In this document: one piece after another, positions 47,362 to 59,179 of the stretch
Numbering within the stretch: position 1 is the first letter of the stretch
How the letters are laid out: every line of letters starts with the position of its first letter
Source: Liriodendron chinense
Taxonomy: Eukaryota > Streptophyta > Magnoliopsida > Magnoliales > Magnoliaceae
Reading direction: 5' to 3'
DNA length: 64,000 nucleotides
Assembly: GCA_003013855.2 (NCBI GenBank)
Contig: ML058440.1
Coordinates: forward strand, 1 to 64,000
Program-made: the position numbers and the translations under genes
The notes under the pieces: model-generated
What the model was told of the DNA's origin: nothing
The model's input: the letters and a program-made list of their open reading frames with translations, nothing else
Databases searched by the model: none

Positions 47362-49715
47362 TCAAGAAGAAGCGGCTGCCCGACAAATCGGTTGGTCTTT
47401 CTGGGTGTTGGGGGCCATCCCAACGATGGGATTCCTCTCAAAGAAATTGACCGGTTTCAGATCAAAGCTCGAGATAACGGTGGGCATGATTGGGAAATCC
47501 TCCTGGCATGGTATGTGGTGGAATCCCAATGTATACCATAACACAATGTCTTGGTTCTCGATCGGACGGTTCCTGCATTTCCCAAAACCCCATTACTACA
47601 TTTTATCAACAAAAACAATAATATGGAGCCGCAGACCTCATATTGAGGACTGACGCACACCCAAAAACCAAAAGAGTCGAGGTGTTGTTTGAGCCCGGCG
47701 AGCCCAGCTGAGCTTGGGCTCGAGTTATTTTACCCCACCCGCCCCAACCCCACCGACTTCATATCTACCAACATGCCATTCTAATCCCCGGTGAGGCAAT
47801 CACTGGTTCATGGTCCGAATGTTTATTTCGTTGTGCATACGCGGCCCACTTGATCAGCGAATGGATCGGGACCATTCAAGTGGGAAATAAGGATTAAATC
47901 AATTTCCGGGTTGAAACTGGGACCACCCAATTTTTTGCCCCAGCTTGGCTGTACTTCTCTAGGCCCATGTAGGTTCTTCTGGAATGGCCCGGCCCAAACT
48001 CGGCCAATTGACGCACCCACTATGGACGGTAATGGCAGTGGAGGACAATGTGGGCCCGATAAAAGAAATGAACAAGAAGGAAACGGTGGTTATACCTCTC
48101 AGACCAAACAGCTAGAGTGTCCTCTCCTTTGCTCTGACATGCAAAAAGCCCACCAGCCCATTCCTCGCTTCGGTTGTATGGTGTCACCCATATCTAACAC
48201 AGGAAGTAGATCATAAGAAAGTGGGTCCCAGACAATCAAGCGGTGCAGAATGTAGCATGAAAACAAGTAGTCCATAACATGTTACCTGATTATTGGTGAA
48301 TGCGCTACGCATTTGTGGTGGATCGTCAAGATCAAGCAAGCTAGCGGCGTTGCCTCCAGCGACGAGCTTGTACCCCGCCGGATTGCCCAAGCTATAGTCT
48401 TTTGATGGGTTGACGACGTGGAATTCCGACGGGTCGTAGAGTTTGAACTTGATTTGGGCGTCTTTCTCCGTCTTAGCGACGTGTCGCTTGGCACTGAAGT
48501 AGCTCTTCCGGGGCGATTCGCCAGGCTTGGTCTGTTGCTTCTCCATATGGACGTTGACGAAGGAGTTGTTGGAGTTGTCGATGTCCATGTCAAGGTAGAA
48601 TGTGATGAAATGATCATGGATGATGCCGATGACGTTCTCAGAGACCAATGTGCCATGCATGTCCGTTTGTTCGGGCACCTCATTCATGTTCTCGTATGTA
48701 GTTCCTTTCACCATTAGCATCCCAGTCAGAGCAACCTGTTCATTTTCACAGCTTCTCCAATTAGTGGTGATAGGAAGTGGATGCTTGACTTGATTATAAT
48801 TTATTAAAAACTGCAATTATAATAAAAAAAAAGATGAAAATGCTTGTTTTTCAGTGGGTTTTCATTTCTTCCTTTCTTTATTTTATTATTGTTTATTGGA
48901 TTTTCTTTTTTCTCCATTTACGGGTTTTTTTTTTTTTTTTAATGTTTCAATACAAGAGAACTTAACAGCTGTTGATCAGATGTGGGGTATTTGACGGGCC
49001 CACACAAGATATGTATTTGAAATTCATTTTAATTGTTAGATCTGCGATCCACCCTTGATTTTTACAGGACCCACTATGATGATTATATGAAATTCACTCC
49101 AACCATTAGATGCCACATTAAAATTTATGCAAAAGTTTTTTTTTTTATTAAAAAGCCCATGAGTGATTCAGTTGAGCCATACCAAGGGGAAAAGTTTTGA
49201 GGGTGATTGTTGCCCTGTGTACTATTTTCAAAAGTGTGGTCCACCTGAATCAGGGATAGGGTTGATTTTTAGGTCATAAGTCTTACATGGGGTGAATTAT
49301 CTAGTGATGAGGGTGGATTTTACAAGAACATTTCAGTGGACCGACTCAAATGTTGGCAACTCTGCCAAAACTTTTACCCCGTTGGATATGGACCCCATGC
49401 AACTGACAAGATGGAATGGACAGGGTGGGACACATGCCTGCTCGGCAAAACGCTCTATAGGACCCAGGGTGACCTGTGTCTGACATTCACTCCATCCATC
49501 ATTTGGGCTAGCTTATTTCAAAACGTGATCCAAAAAATCAGGCCTGCCCAAAACTCAAGTAGGACACACCCAGTGAATGGTGCCCACTGCAATGTTTATA
49601 TGCCATACAACCTGTGTATTAGTTAAGTCCAGCAGCATCGGAGAAAAAAGAAAAGGAAAAAAGGCCCGGTAAAAAACTGTGGCCCCAAAAATGTTTTAAT
49701 GGTGAGCGTCCTCAT

Positions 49716-49753
<38 letters not shown>

Positions 49754-50733
49754 AAACTTTATGGGGCTCTCTCAACTACTCCTCCAGATATTTTACATCC
49801 TTCCGGGTTGGCTAAGTCCTGGGCTTCTGCCGAGTAAATGAGTTGGCCAAAAAGCCGCCCCAAACTTTTTGGGGCTCTCTCAACCACTCTTAATCTTTTT
49901 TACTTTCGAGCTTTCGTGTTATTTTAGTCCTTCTCAACTGACAAAATTACAATCATTATATTTTATATTATAAAACTCATATTAATGGCAAATAAATAAT
50001 GCAACAAAATCATTCTTGCAGTCGTGTTAGTGATATCATCACACAATTATAATGGGAGCGAATTAGCCGTTACCTGGTAATAGTGTGTCACCCCTACCGT
50101 GTGGGGCTTACCTTGATGTATTTTTTGTATATCCAAGCTGTCCATTTGTTGTTATGCCTAATTTTAGGACGCGATCCAAAATTATAAAAATATCTAAATC
50201 TCAGGTGGACCATACCAATAAAAAGAGTGATGAATAATCATTAAAAGCATTTTGCGGGCAACAAAAGTTTTATATCAAGTTGATCTTTAAAGTTTCCTTT
50301 CATCCAAACATTCTTCACATTATTAAGAGATTGGATTGCAAATAAAAATTACCAAAACCGTATGATGGGCACTTTAGAATTTTTAACGGTGGGCACGCAA
50401 TCAGCACTGTTAACCGTGGTATGGTCCACTTGAGATTTGGATTTGCATAAGTTTTGGAAGACCCTCGTAAACTGGGCTGGAGAAACGGATGGATGGCACA
50501 GATATGCAAAATACTATCCATGTGGGCCACACGGGAGGGGTAACACCCACTAAGCTGTTCCCAAGGTTACACCTAATTCGCTCCCAATTATAGGAGTACA
50601 GCCGGGTGGACCCTTAGTTTGGGCCTGATGGGGATGCGTCCCTGCACTATAGCTGCTAAGTCAACCCCACCACTAAAATGAGCTGGCAAGATAGGACCAG
50701 TAGGGCACACTGGCTGTACTCATCGATTTTCTG

Positions 50734-50764
<31 letters not shown>

Positions 50765-53498
50765 AAATCCCCTGCCATCACGGGCGCGGATTAGCTACTG
50801 ACATGTTGAGTAGCTATCTCGCTACTGAAGTGATGCCACCAACTTTTGTGGGCCCCACCATGATGTATGTGTTGTATCCACACCATCTATCCATTTGGAG
50901 AGATCATTTCAGGACATGAGCTAAAGTATGAGACAGATCCAAATCTCAAGTGGACCCCACCAAAGAAAACAGTGGGAATTGATCTCCTACCACTTAAAAC
51001 TTCTTGGGGCCACAAAAATTTTCGATGAAGCTGATATTTGTGTTTTATCTTCTTCCATGTCTGCGTGAACTTATGAGCAGGTTGGATCTCAAATAAACAT
51101 CATGATGAGCCATGGAAAGGTTTCAACGGTCGCATTACCGTCCCACAGAAGTTGGTGACGTCACTTCTGTAGCTTAGATAGCTACTCAACTTGTAAGTAG
51201 CTAATCCGCGTCCGTAGTGCAGAGGTCCCATCCTTCCAGCTTTGACATATTTAGACCGTGCAATAAATGACCAGTCGGTGCCCACTGTAACTGCTGTAAG
51301 TGAATCATCAGTCGTAAAACTCAAACCCGCTACCTCAGGACAGGCTGCTTATGAGGGCACCTATCAATGAAACCTTCTTGAGGCCCACCCCTAACGTTTA
51401 TATGCCATCCAACCCATTCACACAAGTATGGTTTGTTCCACCTGAGTTTTTAATCTGCCTTCTCACGCCCTAATATGATCCGGCTCAACTGATGTGTGGG
51501 GTTTATTTCATACAAACATGGTGGGTGGCCGACAGATATTTTCAGTTTGAGGGCCTCATTGGAACATTGTCTAGCAGGGAAACTTCACATGCAAGTTTCC
51601 CTTTCCTGCTTTGTTTAACATCCGAGCTGCACAAAAGCTGGGCCGTACAGGTAGGTTCCTCGCGAAAATCAACCGACGGTAGATGATGTTACTCTATGTA
51701 CAAGTGTGGCCCACCTAATGAGTGGACTGGTCTAGGTCCCCCCCCCCCCCTCCCTTTTTGCGGGGTTGAGAGGTTCATCGCTGGGGGCCCATAGGCGACG
51801 AAGTAAACGTTGTGTGTGAAAGTACACGTGCCACAGATCACGTGATACCTTCTTTTAGAAAGAACAGAGAAAAGAAAAGCAAAAAGTACAGAGAGCGTCA
51901 AGGTTTAGGTATAGTGGACCTTGATTCGAATCAAACCGTCCGTTTGGAACTCCCAATCCACGATGTAATCGTAGTTCCCAACAGATGCAACCATACGAGC
52001 CACAAGCGTCACCTTTGGCCTCGATTCCCGCAGCTGTCAGTAATCACCACCAAAACATGAGATTCCAACCCAACCACTTTTGAGCTAACTACAATGAGCA
52101 GACAGGTGAGATTCATATTCACATTACTCTTCACCAGGCCCATCAATGATCGGAACCGTTGAATCAACAGCTCAGATCTGATACAGATGGACCACATGAA
52201 TAGTTTTATAAGGACAGAGCAGGCACCTTAATACCGGTGATGTGACTTTCGGAGTGCCGCCAACTGATGTCGCCGGCATACCGTTCGAACATACAGATCA
52301 TGTTCTTCCGGACATACGGCTTCCCATCTGCTGCTGCAAAGACAGCGTCCATGTACTGAGCATTGCTCGGGCAGTCGTTGAGCGGTTCGAGCGGCATTGC
52401 CGTCAATCCAAACCCGTACTCGCCGGCATCCATGTACGTTTTGAAGTACCAACCTTCCGCCGGATCCATGTATGGCACGAAAAGCTCCGATGAAAACCCT
52501 TTGTACATGACACTTCTGTACTTGCCGGTCACCGAATCTTTAACCTTGGCTTGGGAGATGATGACCCCAGCTCGTGGGTCGGGCTTGAGGTGAAACTCCC
52601 AATTGGCCCACTTGATCATGTAGTCGTTCTCGATGTGGAAGCTGGGGCCCTTGGGCTGCTCCATGGAAATTGGATTGATGGGGAGCATCTCAGGTTCCTT
52701 GTTTTGTTTCGAGTGCCGGAAATCGGTGTTTTCCGACTTGGGAATTGGGATACCGTGGCCGACGTGGATGATCTCGACGACCTTTTTACGGTCTACATCG
52801 ATGACTACCGTCAGCCCTTCGATTGGTCTCATGTAGAAATTACAAGTGTCCTCACTTGAGAAGCACTGGACTTTGATGAGCCGGTGGCCCACCTCCTTGG
52901 GACCGAACCAACCGCTCGGAAGAGGGATGCACCTCACATCGGATAATGCGATTCCTCGGGCAAGGACCGTCCGATTGAACTCGATCTCGGTGAATGGGAT
53001 CTGCAGGGCACCGTCCATGTCTTCGCTGGTGTAGACGGGGTAGCCAGAGGCCTGGCTGATCTCATGGTGAGAGACCGCACCAGACCCCAGATCTACGGTG
53101 AGTAGATGAGACTGGCCTTTCAAGAAACCGATCACGGAGGCGCGTCTCGGTAGGAGCGGATCCCCTTTCTTCCAATTCAAGACGTCGGATTTGGCGGGCT
53201 CTTCGAGGACTAAGGAATGGATGGCTGGGAAGGAGGAGGAGAAGGGTGCGTAGGATAAGAGGATTGAACGGACGGTGTTGATCTCTTTGATGGTGAGGGG
53301 GTCAAGTGGGTGGTGAGGGATTTGGGTTTCATGGTCACGGGAATTGTGCGTCTGCTTTTGGCTATTGAGGAAAAGATTGGAAGCGCCCTTGATTCGGAGG
53401 TCGGTCTTGTCGAGATGAATGAGAGAGCGTGTGACGACCAATATGATTAAACCAGCTACAAGCAAGGAGCAGAGTCGAGGGAATGAGGTAGCTTCCAT
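47362..53498 (-). CDS. Copper amine oxidase B (primary amine oxidase, TPQ type)
   Basis: Paralogue of gene A, with the same reaction expected: primary amine to aldehyde, ammonia and H2O2. Minus-strand exons: 53498-52227, 52033-51920, 48735-48286, 48193-48096, 47572-47362, all GT-AG, giving 714 aa. The start ATG at 53498 (MEATSF) aligns with METTSL of gene A; the frame extends further 5' only through a non-ATG codon. Residues 7-25 form a hydrophobic anchor. Asp357 is in YMDAGEYGFG, TPQ Tyr445 in SVGNYDYIVDWEF, His502 and His504 in IHDHF, and His664 in FHHIPCQEDFP. It lacks about 18 residues after the anchor relative to A and ends AAASS without SKL. Exons 2-5 have exactly the lengths seen in A; exon 3 shows about 44 differences in 150 residues by hand count. 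This is an old tandem duplicate. Intron 2 (3184 bp) is full of repeats. No disabling change was seen; substrate and expression are unknown. Confidence 0.93.
48985..49625. mobile_element. Worn MITE-like sequence in intron 2 of amine oxidase B
   Basis: CGGGCCCACACAAGATATG near 48995 and CAATGTTTATATGCCATACA near 49590 resemble arm and core pieces. Several mismatched inverted phrases lie between. No clear ends were found. Confidence 0.35.
49717..49751. repeat. Poly(C) tract, 35 bases
   Basis: An uninterrupted run of C on the plus strand, so G on the sense strand of amine oxidase B, inside its intron 2. Confidence 0.95.
50054..50585. mobile_element. Palindromic MITE in intron 2 of amine oxidase B
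   Basis: Starts GGGAGCGAATTAGCCGTTAC and ends GTTACACCTAATTCGCTCCC. Flanks are AATTATAAT (50045-50053) and AATTATAGG (50586-50594), a 9-bp duplication with two mismatches. Mirrored arms include CACCCCTACCGTGTGGG against CACACGGGAGGGGTAAC. Confidence 0.85.
50782..51213. mobile_element. Palindromic MITE (GCGCGGATTAGCTACT type)
   Basis: Starts GGGCGCGGATTAGCTACTGA and ends AGTAGCTAATCCGCGTCC. The arms TTGAGTAGCTATCTCGCTAC and TAGATAGCTACTCAACTTG are mirrored, as are GTGATGCCACCAACTTTTGT and CAGAAGTTGGTGACGTCAC. The target duplication is not clear. It lies in intron 2 of amine oxidase B. Confidence 0.8.
51738..51750. repeat. Poly(C) tract, 13 bases
   Basis: Run of C in intron 2 of amine oxidase B, about 170 bp from the topaquinone exon. 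Confidence 0.9.
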
Positions 53499-53554
53499 TC
53501 TCTCTCCCTCTCTCTGTCTCTTTCTTTCTCCCAATGTGAGTGAGGGATGGTAGT

Positions 53555-53565
53555 GAATTTAAAGC
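53555..53565 (-). promoter_or_regulatory. Candidate TATA-like site of amine oxidase B
   Basis: GCTTTAAATTC on the minus strand lies about 60 bp upstream of the start codon, with a GA-rich leader (GAAAGAAAGAGACAGAGAG) between. The distance matches the candidate site of gene A. Consensus match only. Confidence 0.3.
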
Positions 53566-53604
53566 TCAGAAGAAGAGCAACGTATGGTTATGCGGACCGG
53601 ATCT

Positions 53605-54005
53605 GAAGCGGATTGCGTGGTGTGCCACACACCACCGACTTTGGAGGTGTGTTGACGTCACAAGTTCTGTGGGGCCTCTATGATGCATGTTTTATATCCA
53701 CACCGTCCATCCAATTTTGAGTTTTCCCTTCATCCAAGTCTGTGTAATCTTATGAACAGGTTGGATGGCTAATAAACATCATGGTGGGTACCAGGAAGGT
53801 TTCAATGGTGGACATCATTGTCCCCACTGCTTACTGTGGTGTGGTCCTTTAGGGTGTTGGATCTGACTCGTATTTTGTTCCATGCCCTAAAATGATTTGA
53901 AAAAATAGATGGACGGTGTGGATATAATACATACATCATGGTGGGCCCACAGAACTTGATCACGTCGAAGTACCACTGAGGTACGCACACCACGCAATCC
54001 GCTTC
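53605..54005. mobile_element. Palindromic MITE immediately upstream of amine oxidase B
   Basis: Starts GAAGCGGATTGCGTGGTGTG and ends CACACCACGCAATCCGCTTC, a perfect 20-bp pair, with mirrored inner arms (CACAAGTTCTGTGGGGCC against GGGCCCACAGAACTTGATC). It begins about 110 bp from the start codon, so it occupies the proximal promoter region. Confidence 0.85.
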
Positions 54006-55000
54006 CGGCTGCCTACCTACCCGGACACCACCCAAACCACGTGATATTGGATTCCGTAGGACGTGGATTGCTTCATGTTCCGTCCGGACGGATTCCGGGT
54101 AGATCTGCCGAGGGGCCACCTGGTGTACCTGTTTATCTACTTCGTACATCCCTCTTCTAAGATCAGTTTTTAAGGCATGATCTCAATAATGAGGCAGATC
54201 CAACGATCAAGTAGACCATACTAAACAATAAACATGGGTTGCATTAATACACAAAGGGTTAAATGTAAGAGTCATCTACGGTGTGGTCCACTTGAGCATT
54301 AGATTTGCCTAATTCTTATGATCCCAAATCATAAAAATATCCAAATCGAAGTGTGCATAGAAACATTGATGAATAACTATTGAAAACTTTTCGTCGGCCA
54401 CAAAAGTTTCGATCAATCTGATATTTCTAATTTCCCTTAATCCCGATCTTCCTGACATTATCAGCTGGTTGGATTGTAAATAAACATTACGATGAGCCGT
54501 TTGGAATTTTCAATGTTGAGGTACACAATCACCACTGTTTCCTGTGGTGTGGTCCGCCTGAGATTAGTATCTTCATAAATTTTGGTACCCTGTTCTAAAA
54601 TTGTCTGTAGAAACGGATGGACAGCGTTGATATACATAAAATCATCAATATGGGCCCACGTTAGGGGTAACACCCATTGAACTGCTACCCTAACATGATA
54701 TAAATAAAAAAAAAAAAAAAAATTGGATGGACGGTGTGGATACAACGCATGCATGATGATGGGCCCACAAAACTTGGTTACGTCAATACACCACCCACGT
54801 CGGTGGTGTGTGACACACCACGCAATCCGATTCTACCTACCTACCCGGGTGACCCCGACACCACCCGACTGTGATTTTGGGTTCTATACGGCCCATCGTG
54901 ATGCCCCACAGTCTATCAAGGAAGGAAGAACCTGATGGACGGGGTGGATGTCCCGGAGAAAACATGGTGGGCCACGAAACTTATCAAGGAAGAATCTGAT
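54006..55000. mobile_element. Mosaic of broken palindromic MITEs
   Basis: Pieces of at least three copies: a left arm with GAGGGGCCACCTGGTGTACC (54112), a second body running from CAAATCATAAAAATATCC to GGGGTAACACCCATTG (54326-54690), a poly(A) run (about 54707-54720), and a right arm from ATGGACGGTGTGGATACAAC to TGACACACCACGCAATCCGA (54725-54832). The last matches the right half of 53605-54005. Confidence 0.55.
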
Positions 55001-55588
55001 GGACGGAGTCGATGTCTCAGAGAAGACCTGGTATTGTAGAAGGTTCCAGTCTTATTTGCAGAAATGACACACCTATGTTACTTGTACACCCTTTTTTTCA
55101 AAATGGTGCTGACTCATCCTCTTCATATGTGGCACTGATGCACGACTATCTGGGCCGTCCAAATTGTGGGTCCCACAATGGATACAGGATACATCTAAAA
55201 TCAAACCGATTAAACAATCCTATCCATCCTATTGATCGCCATAAAATGCACGGTTAAAAATAAAGTACTGAGCTGTCCAAACTTGAAGGGAAAAATCAGA
55301 ATAGCGTACTTTGCTATTATGATACATTCAAAGTTACTTTAACAATTTACATGGTTTGGATTGCCTTACAACAATGCCATGTGTACGTTTGAAAAACCAC
55401 CTCCATTTATGAAGTTGTGCAAAACTAACGCCGGAGAAATCAAGGGTGCTGATGCATCGCAACGTGAATGGTGTGGTGTGCGTAGATGTTCCAAGTGAGA
55501 CAATGGCTAGATGATCACAATCGTAAAAGTAATGGACCACAATGCATGGTGGACAACCTAAAAATACCGCAAATTCGGTACATCCGTG
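55001..55588. other. Repeat B-like fragment, no gene
   Basis: GATACATCTAAAATCAAACC and AAAGTTACTTTAACAATTTA loosely follow the order of repeat B. A duplicated phrase, CTGATGGACGG(G/A)GT then GGATGTC or CGATGTC, occurs at 54932 and 54998. No coding signal was seen. Confidence 0.35.
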
Positions 55589-56061
55589 GGTGGGACCCCT
55601 GATTGTGGGGCCCACTGTGATGTTTGCAACTATATTGGAAGCTTATTTTAGGGCATGATCCAAAAAAATATGAAGCAAATCCGAATACCACATGGACCAT
55701 TGTACAAGGAAACGGTGGTGATTGACATTAAAAACTTCTTATGGGCCACAAAAGTTTTGGATCAAGATGATATTTGTGTGGTCTCTTCGTCTAAGTGTTT
55801 TTTACCTTACTAATAGGTTGGATGGAAAATAAACATTCAAATGGAATTCATGAATTTTTTAATGGTGAGGATTCAATCACAACTGTTTCCTGTGGCATGG
55901 TCCACCTAAGATGTGAGTCAGCTTCATTTTTTGGATTATGCCCTAAAATGAGCTGTTAAAATGGTTGGACAGTGTGGATTCAAGGCTCATACATCACCGT
56001 GAGCCCCATAGTCAGGGTCCCACCCACCCTGGTGGATCCAAGGTCTCACCTAATCCGCTCC
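55589..56061. mobile_element. Palindromic MITE, left end truncated
   Basis: GTGGGACCCCTGATTGTGGG pairs with CCCCATAGTCAGGGTCCCAC. The right end is GGTCTCACCTAATCCGCTCC. The left terminal part expected beyond 55589 is absent. The core GTTGGATGGAAAATAAACAT is present. Confidence 0.65.
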
Positions 56062-56611
56062 CGTGGATTGCCTGCTGAATTCTTTCCTATTAAGTTTTTG
56101 CCATGGAAAGCTACGTAGGCCCCCCCCACCGTGATGTTTGTGATTAATCCACCCCGTCCGCCTATTTTGCCAACTTCTTAGAGGATATGAGACAAAAAAA
56201 TGAGTCAGATACAAAACTCAAGGAAGCCATGCCAAAGGGAATAGTGGGAAAAGAAATGCCCACCATTGAAACCTTTTTTGGATCCATCTTAATGTTTATA
56301 TGCAATCCAAACCATTTATAAGGTCATTCTCACTGATATGAAGAATAAACACTAAAAAACTTAGCCCATTAAAAAAATCTTGTCTGTACGTGCATTTCAA
56401 CAGTGGTAGTTCAATCCACATTGTTTCCTCTCCCATGGCCTAAATGAAATTTAGATCCACCTCATTTTTTTGTAATATGCCCTATAATGATCTGAAAAGA
56501 CGGATGGACGGGGTGGATTTCTAACAAACATCCCAGAGAGCCCCACCCAACATCCCAATGGAGGATCTTCCTGATAAAGAGTATGGCAGGGCAATCCCGC
56601 GTCCAAATCCT
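56062..56611. mobile_element. Palindromic MITE
   Basis: The left end GGATTGCCTGCTGAATTC pairs loosely with GGCAGGGCAATCCCGCGTCC at the right. Arms CCACCCCGTCCGCCTATTTT and AAAGACGGATGGACGGGGTG are mirrored. It abuts the preceding element with no gap. Confidence 0.55.
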
Positions 56612-57028
56612 GATATATGGATACTTTAGGATTGATCTTGCATCGTTTTCTCCGTTGTTTAGGGGGCGGATTAGGTGAGGCAGGTTAACAGCTCAGTTGG
56701 TGAGACCCTGACCGTGGGGCCCAACGCAATGTATCTGCGCCATCCATCCGTTTTACCTTATCATTTCATGGCAGTACCAAAATGATGCAAATCCAAATCT
56801 CAAGTGGACGATGCAGTCGGGATTGACTTCGCACCGTTAAAAACTTATTGGGACTACGTAAGTTTTGTAGCAAGCTGATATTTGTGTTTTGCCTTTATCC
56901 AGGTCCATGAGACATTACCAATGGGTTGGATGGAAAATAAACATTATAGTGGGCCTCAAGAAGTTTTTAATGGTAGGTATTCAATAACAGTGTTTTCCTG
57001 CAGTGTGGTTCACTTGAGATTTAGATCT

Positions 57029-58567
57029 TGTAGACACCCTACTTGACATCAATTAAGCTGTTGGGAGAATGCTACATGGACCAAACACATGATCACACAT
57101 TAGTTGCAAGCGTTGAATGGGCAAACATGATGAAAGTGATATCTCATTTAATGAGGCCTAAAGTTCGGAAAAGGTCTTGCCAATGAGTAAAACTTATCTA
57201 AATAGCGATTTTCACCGATAACCCACATTTTCTAAAGACGACCTAGCCCATAAGCTTCGCTCTCTGTCTGACAACGCAAGGGGACAGCTATTGGAACCAT
57301 CTCGACCATGTAATTTCATTTATAAAAACCCTCCATTGCAACCATTCAAGTAGGAGAAATGAGAGAGCTAAAAGCCGAGTAGAGAGTATGATAGAAGAGT
57401 TTCTCCACGTCTATTAGTGTGATTACCTTAGCAATTTCTCAAGGGTTGGTCATCTCCGCAACTCGAGTAAAGAGTAGGGAATATGATTGAGGACATCTGA
57501 TCATCTCTTCTGCATAAGAAGAGTATTTGATTTTCCCTTACTTCGCCGTCTCTTCATAACTACGTCATTTAAATTCCACACATTTTATACCTTTCTTTCT
57601 ATCTCATTCTTAAATTTGCTTATTTTTGTTTTATTTGACAAGTCATTGTAAAAAGTCTCCCCTAAAGGAATTATTAAAACTCTCTGAGTAAAGATCGTAC
57701 AAATGTACGAGCATAAGAGGGTGCCTCAAATCTTCCTCTTCTGTCATCGTGACCCTTACTTGGCCTCTGTGATATAAATCAGTGCAAGAGTCATTCGACT
57801 CGGGGTTTTTTTGGATTTTTTACTCCATTTAAATATTCTACAAATTCTAGCCAACTGTAGACTTTATAACCATAATTTTAACTAGTAGTGAATTTAAAAA
57901 TTAAACGTATTTTTACATCCGAGTCAAGTTCACATCCCATCTGGGCAATTGATAACCAAAAGTGAAGGCGACCACTTACATGTTGGGTGGGCATTCACGA
58001 GAGCGGATTAAGTGAGACCCCGCCCTCACCCAAGACGATGTGGCCCCTACCAAGGAGTTGTCATGGGGCCCACCTTGACGTATGTTTTATGTATCCACAT
58101 TGTCCATCTGTTTTTTCCATATCATTTTAAGGCATTGTAAAAAAAAAAAAATGAAGCAAATCCAATTATCAGGTGGACCATACCGTAAGCAACAGTGGTG
58201 ATTGAACATCCTACCATTAAAAGCTTCTTAGAGCGCATCTTAATGTTTCTATAGTGTTTGCTTACCATCCAATCTGCTAACTAGGTCACATAAGCATGGA
58301 TGAAGGGAATAAATTAATATCATCTTGATCCAAAACTTTTGTGGCCCCATTAATGGTCAATCACCACTGTTTATTATGGTATGGCCTACCTAATAGTTGG
58401 ATATGTTTCATTGTTTGGATCATGTTCTCAAATGATATGGAAAATCGGATGGACGTCCTGGACACATAATAACTACATCAAGGTGGGCCCCACAATAACC
58501 CCATGGTAGGGGCCGCACCGTCTTGGGTGAGCCCCTGGGCTCACCTAATCCGCTCTCTGCGTTCACA
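57029..58567 (+). mobile_element. Solo LTR with GATCT target duplication (middle layer)
   Basis: Starts TGTAGACACCCTACTTGACA and ends GCGTTCACA. GATCT lies at 57024-57028 and 58568-58572. Without the MITE nested inside it, its length is about 970 bp. No primer site or internal region follows, so it is a solo LTR. A TATA-like TTTATAAAAACCC lies near 57319. The superfamily is not certain. Confidence 0.85.
57999..58557. mobile_element. Palindromic MITE inside the solo LTR (inner layer)
   Basis: Starts GAGAGCGGATTAAGTGAGAC and ends GGCTCACCTAATCCGCTCTC. Flanks are GGCATTCAC (57990-57998) and TGCGTTCAC (58558-58566), a 9-bp duplication with two mismatches. Its arms are close to those of 18102-18623 and 60756-61306, making these one subfamily. 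Confidence 0.85.
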
Positions 58568-58718
58568 GATCTGCCTCATTTGTTTAACCCTGCCCTAAAA
58601 TGAGTCGGCAAAATGGATGAACCATGTGGGTATACAACACATACTTCAAGGTGGGCCCCACGATCAGGGCCTCACCCACTAAGCTGTTACCCCTCCTCCT
58701 CAACTAATCCAGGCCCCT

Positions 58719-59179
58719 ATTTAGAACCTCGTGAGAGGGTTTAGGATATTCTAACGAGGGTCATTCTTTTAGCAACCCTGTGATCCAGCAGATAAATGAT
58801 TAGGATCTCTTAGCCATGGACCCAGTGGGCCCCACGTTCAGTACCAGGGTGATGGCACGCAGCCCACTTGCAGGAAATGGCGCATCGGTATCAGGACCTA
58901 ATTTTTTTCTCTAGTGTAGTAGGTTTGCTAAGCCCATAAGCGTGCATTGTCCTGCCATTTACGTGCAAACATATACGACACGCATGTGCAAAACCTCAGC
59001 TTTTCATCAGGAGGACCTCAATGATTGGTTCTTCTAACATAAAATGACGATGTTTCATTCCTGAAGTGAGCCACACCGTGAAAAGCAAATGGATGGCTAC
59101 CAGATTTCTTTTTGCCGTCTGCTTTTTCTCACATCGTGACCCACGTTACCTAGAAAACATGACTTTTCACGCGGGCGGC
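58719..59179. other. Unclassified intergenic DNA
   Basis: No gene or bounded element recognised. Confidence 0.35.

Larger units (their letters stand above)
56662..58718. mobile_element. Palindromic MITE split by a solo LTR (outer layer of a three-layer nest)
   Basis: The left half 56662-57028 begins GGGGGCGGATTAGGTGAGGC with AACAGCTCAGTTGGTGAGAC inside. The right half 58568-58718 contains CACCCACTAAGCTGTTACCC and ends CTAATCCAGGCCCC. The halves join through GATCT, which is duplicated around the inserted LTR. Together they form one ordinary palindromic element. Confidence 0.8.

Noticed and set aside
48282..48717. Open frames in other frames over exon 3 of amine oxidase B
   Set aside because: Shadows of the true exon; composition is Ser/Thr/Arg-rich as expected for an off-frame reading.
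52228..52859. Open frames opposite or off-frame over exon 1 of amine oxidase B
   Set aside because: Overlap a strongly supported exon with catalytic motifs; no independent evidence for them.
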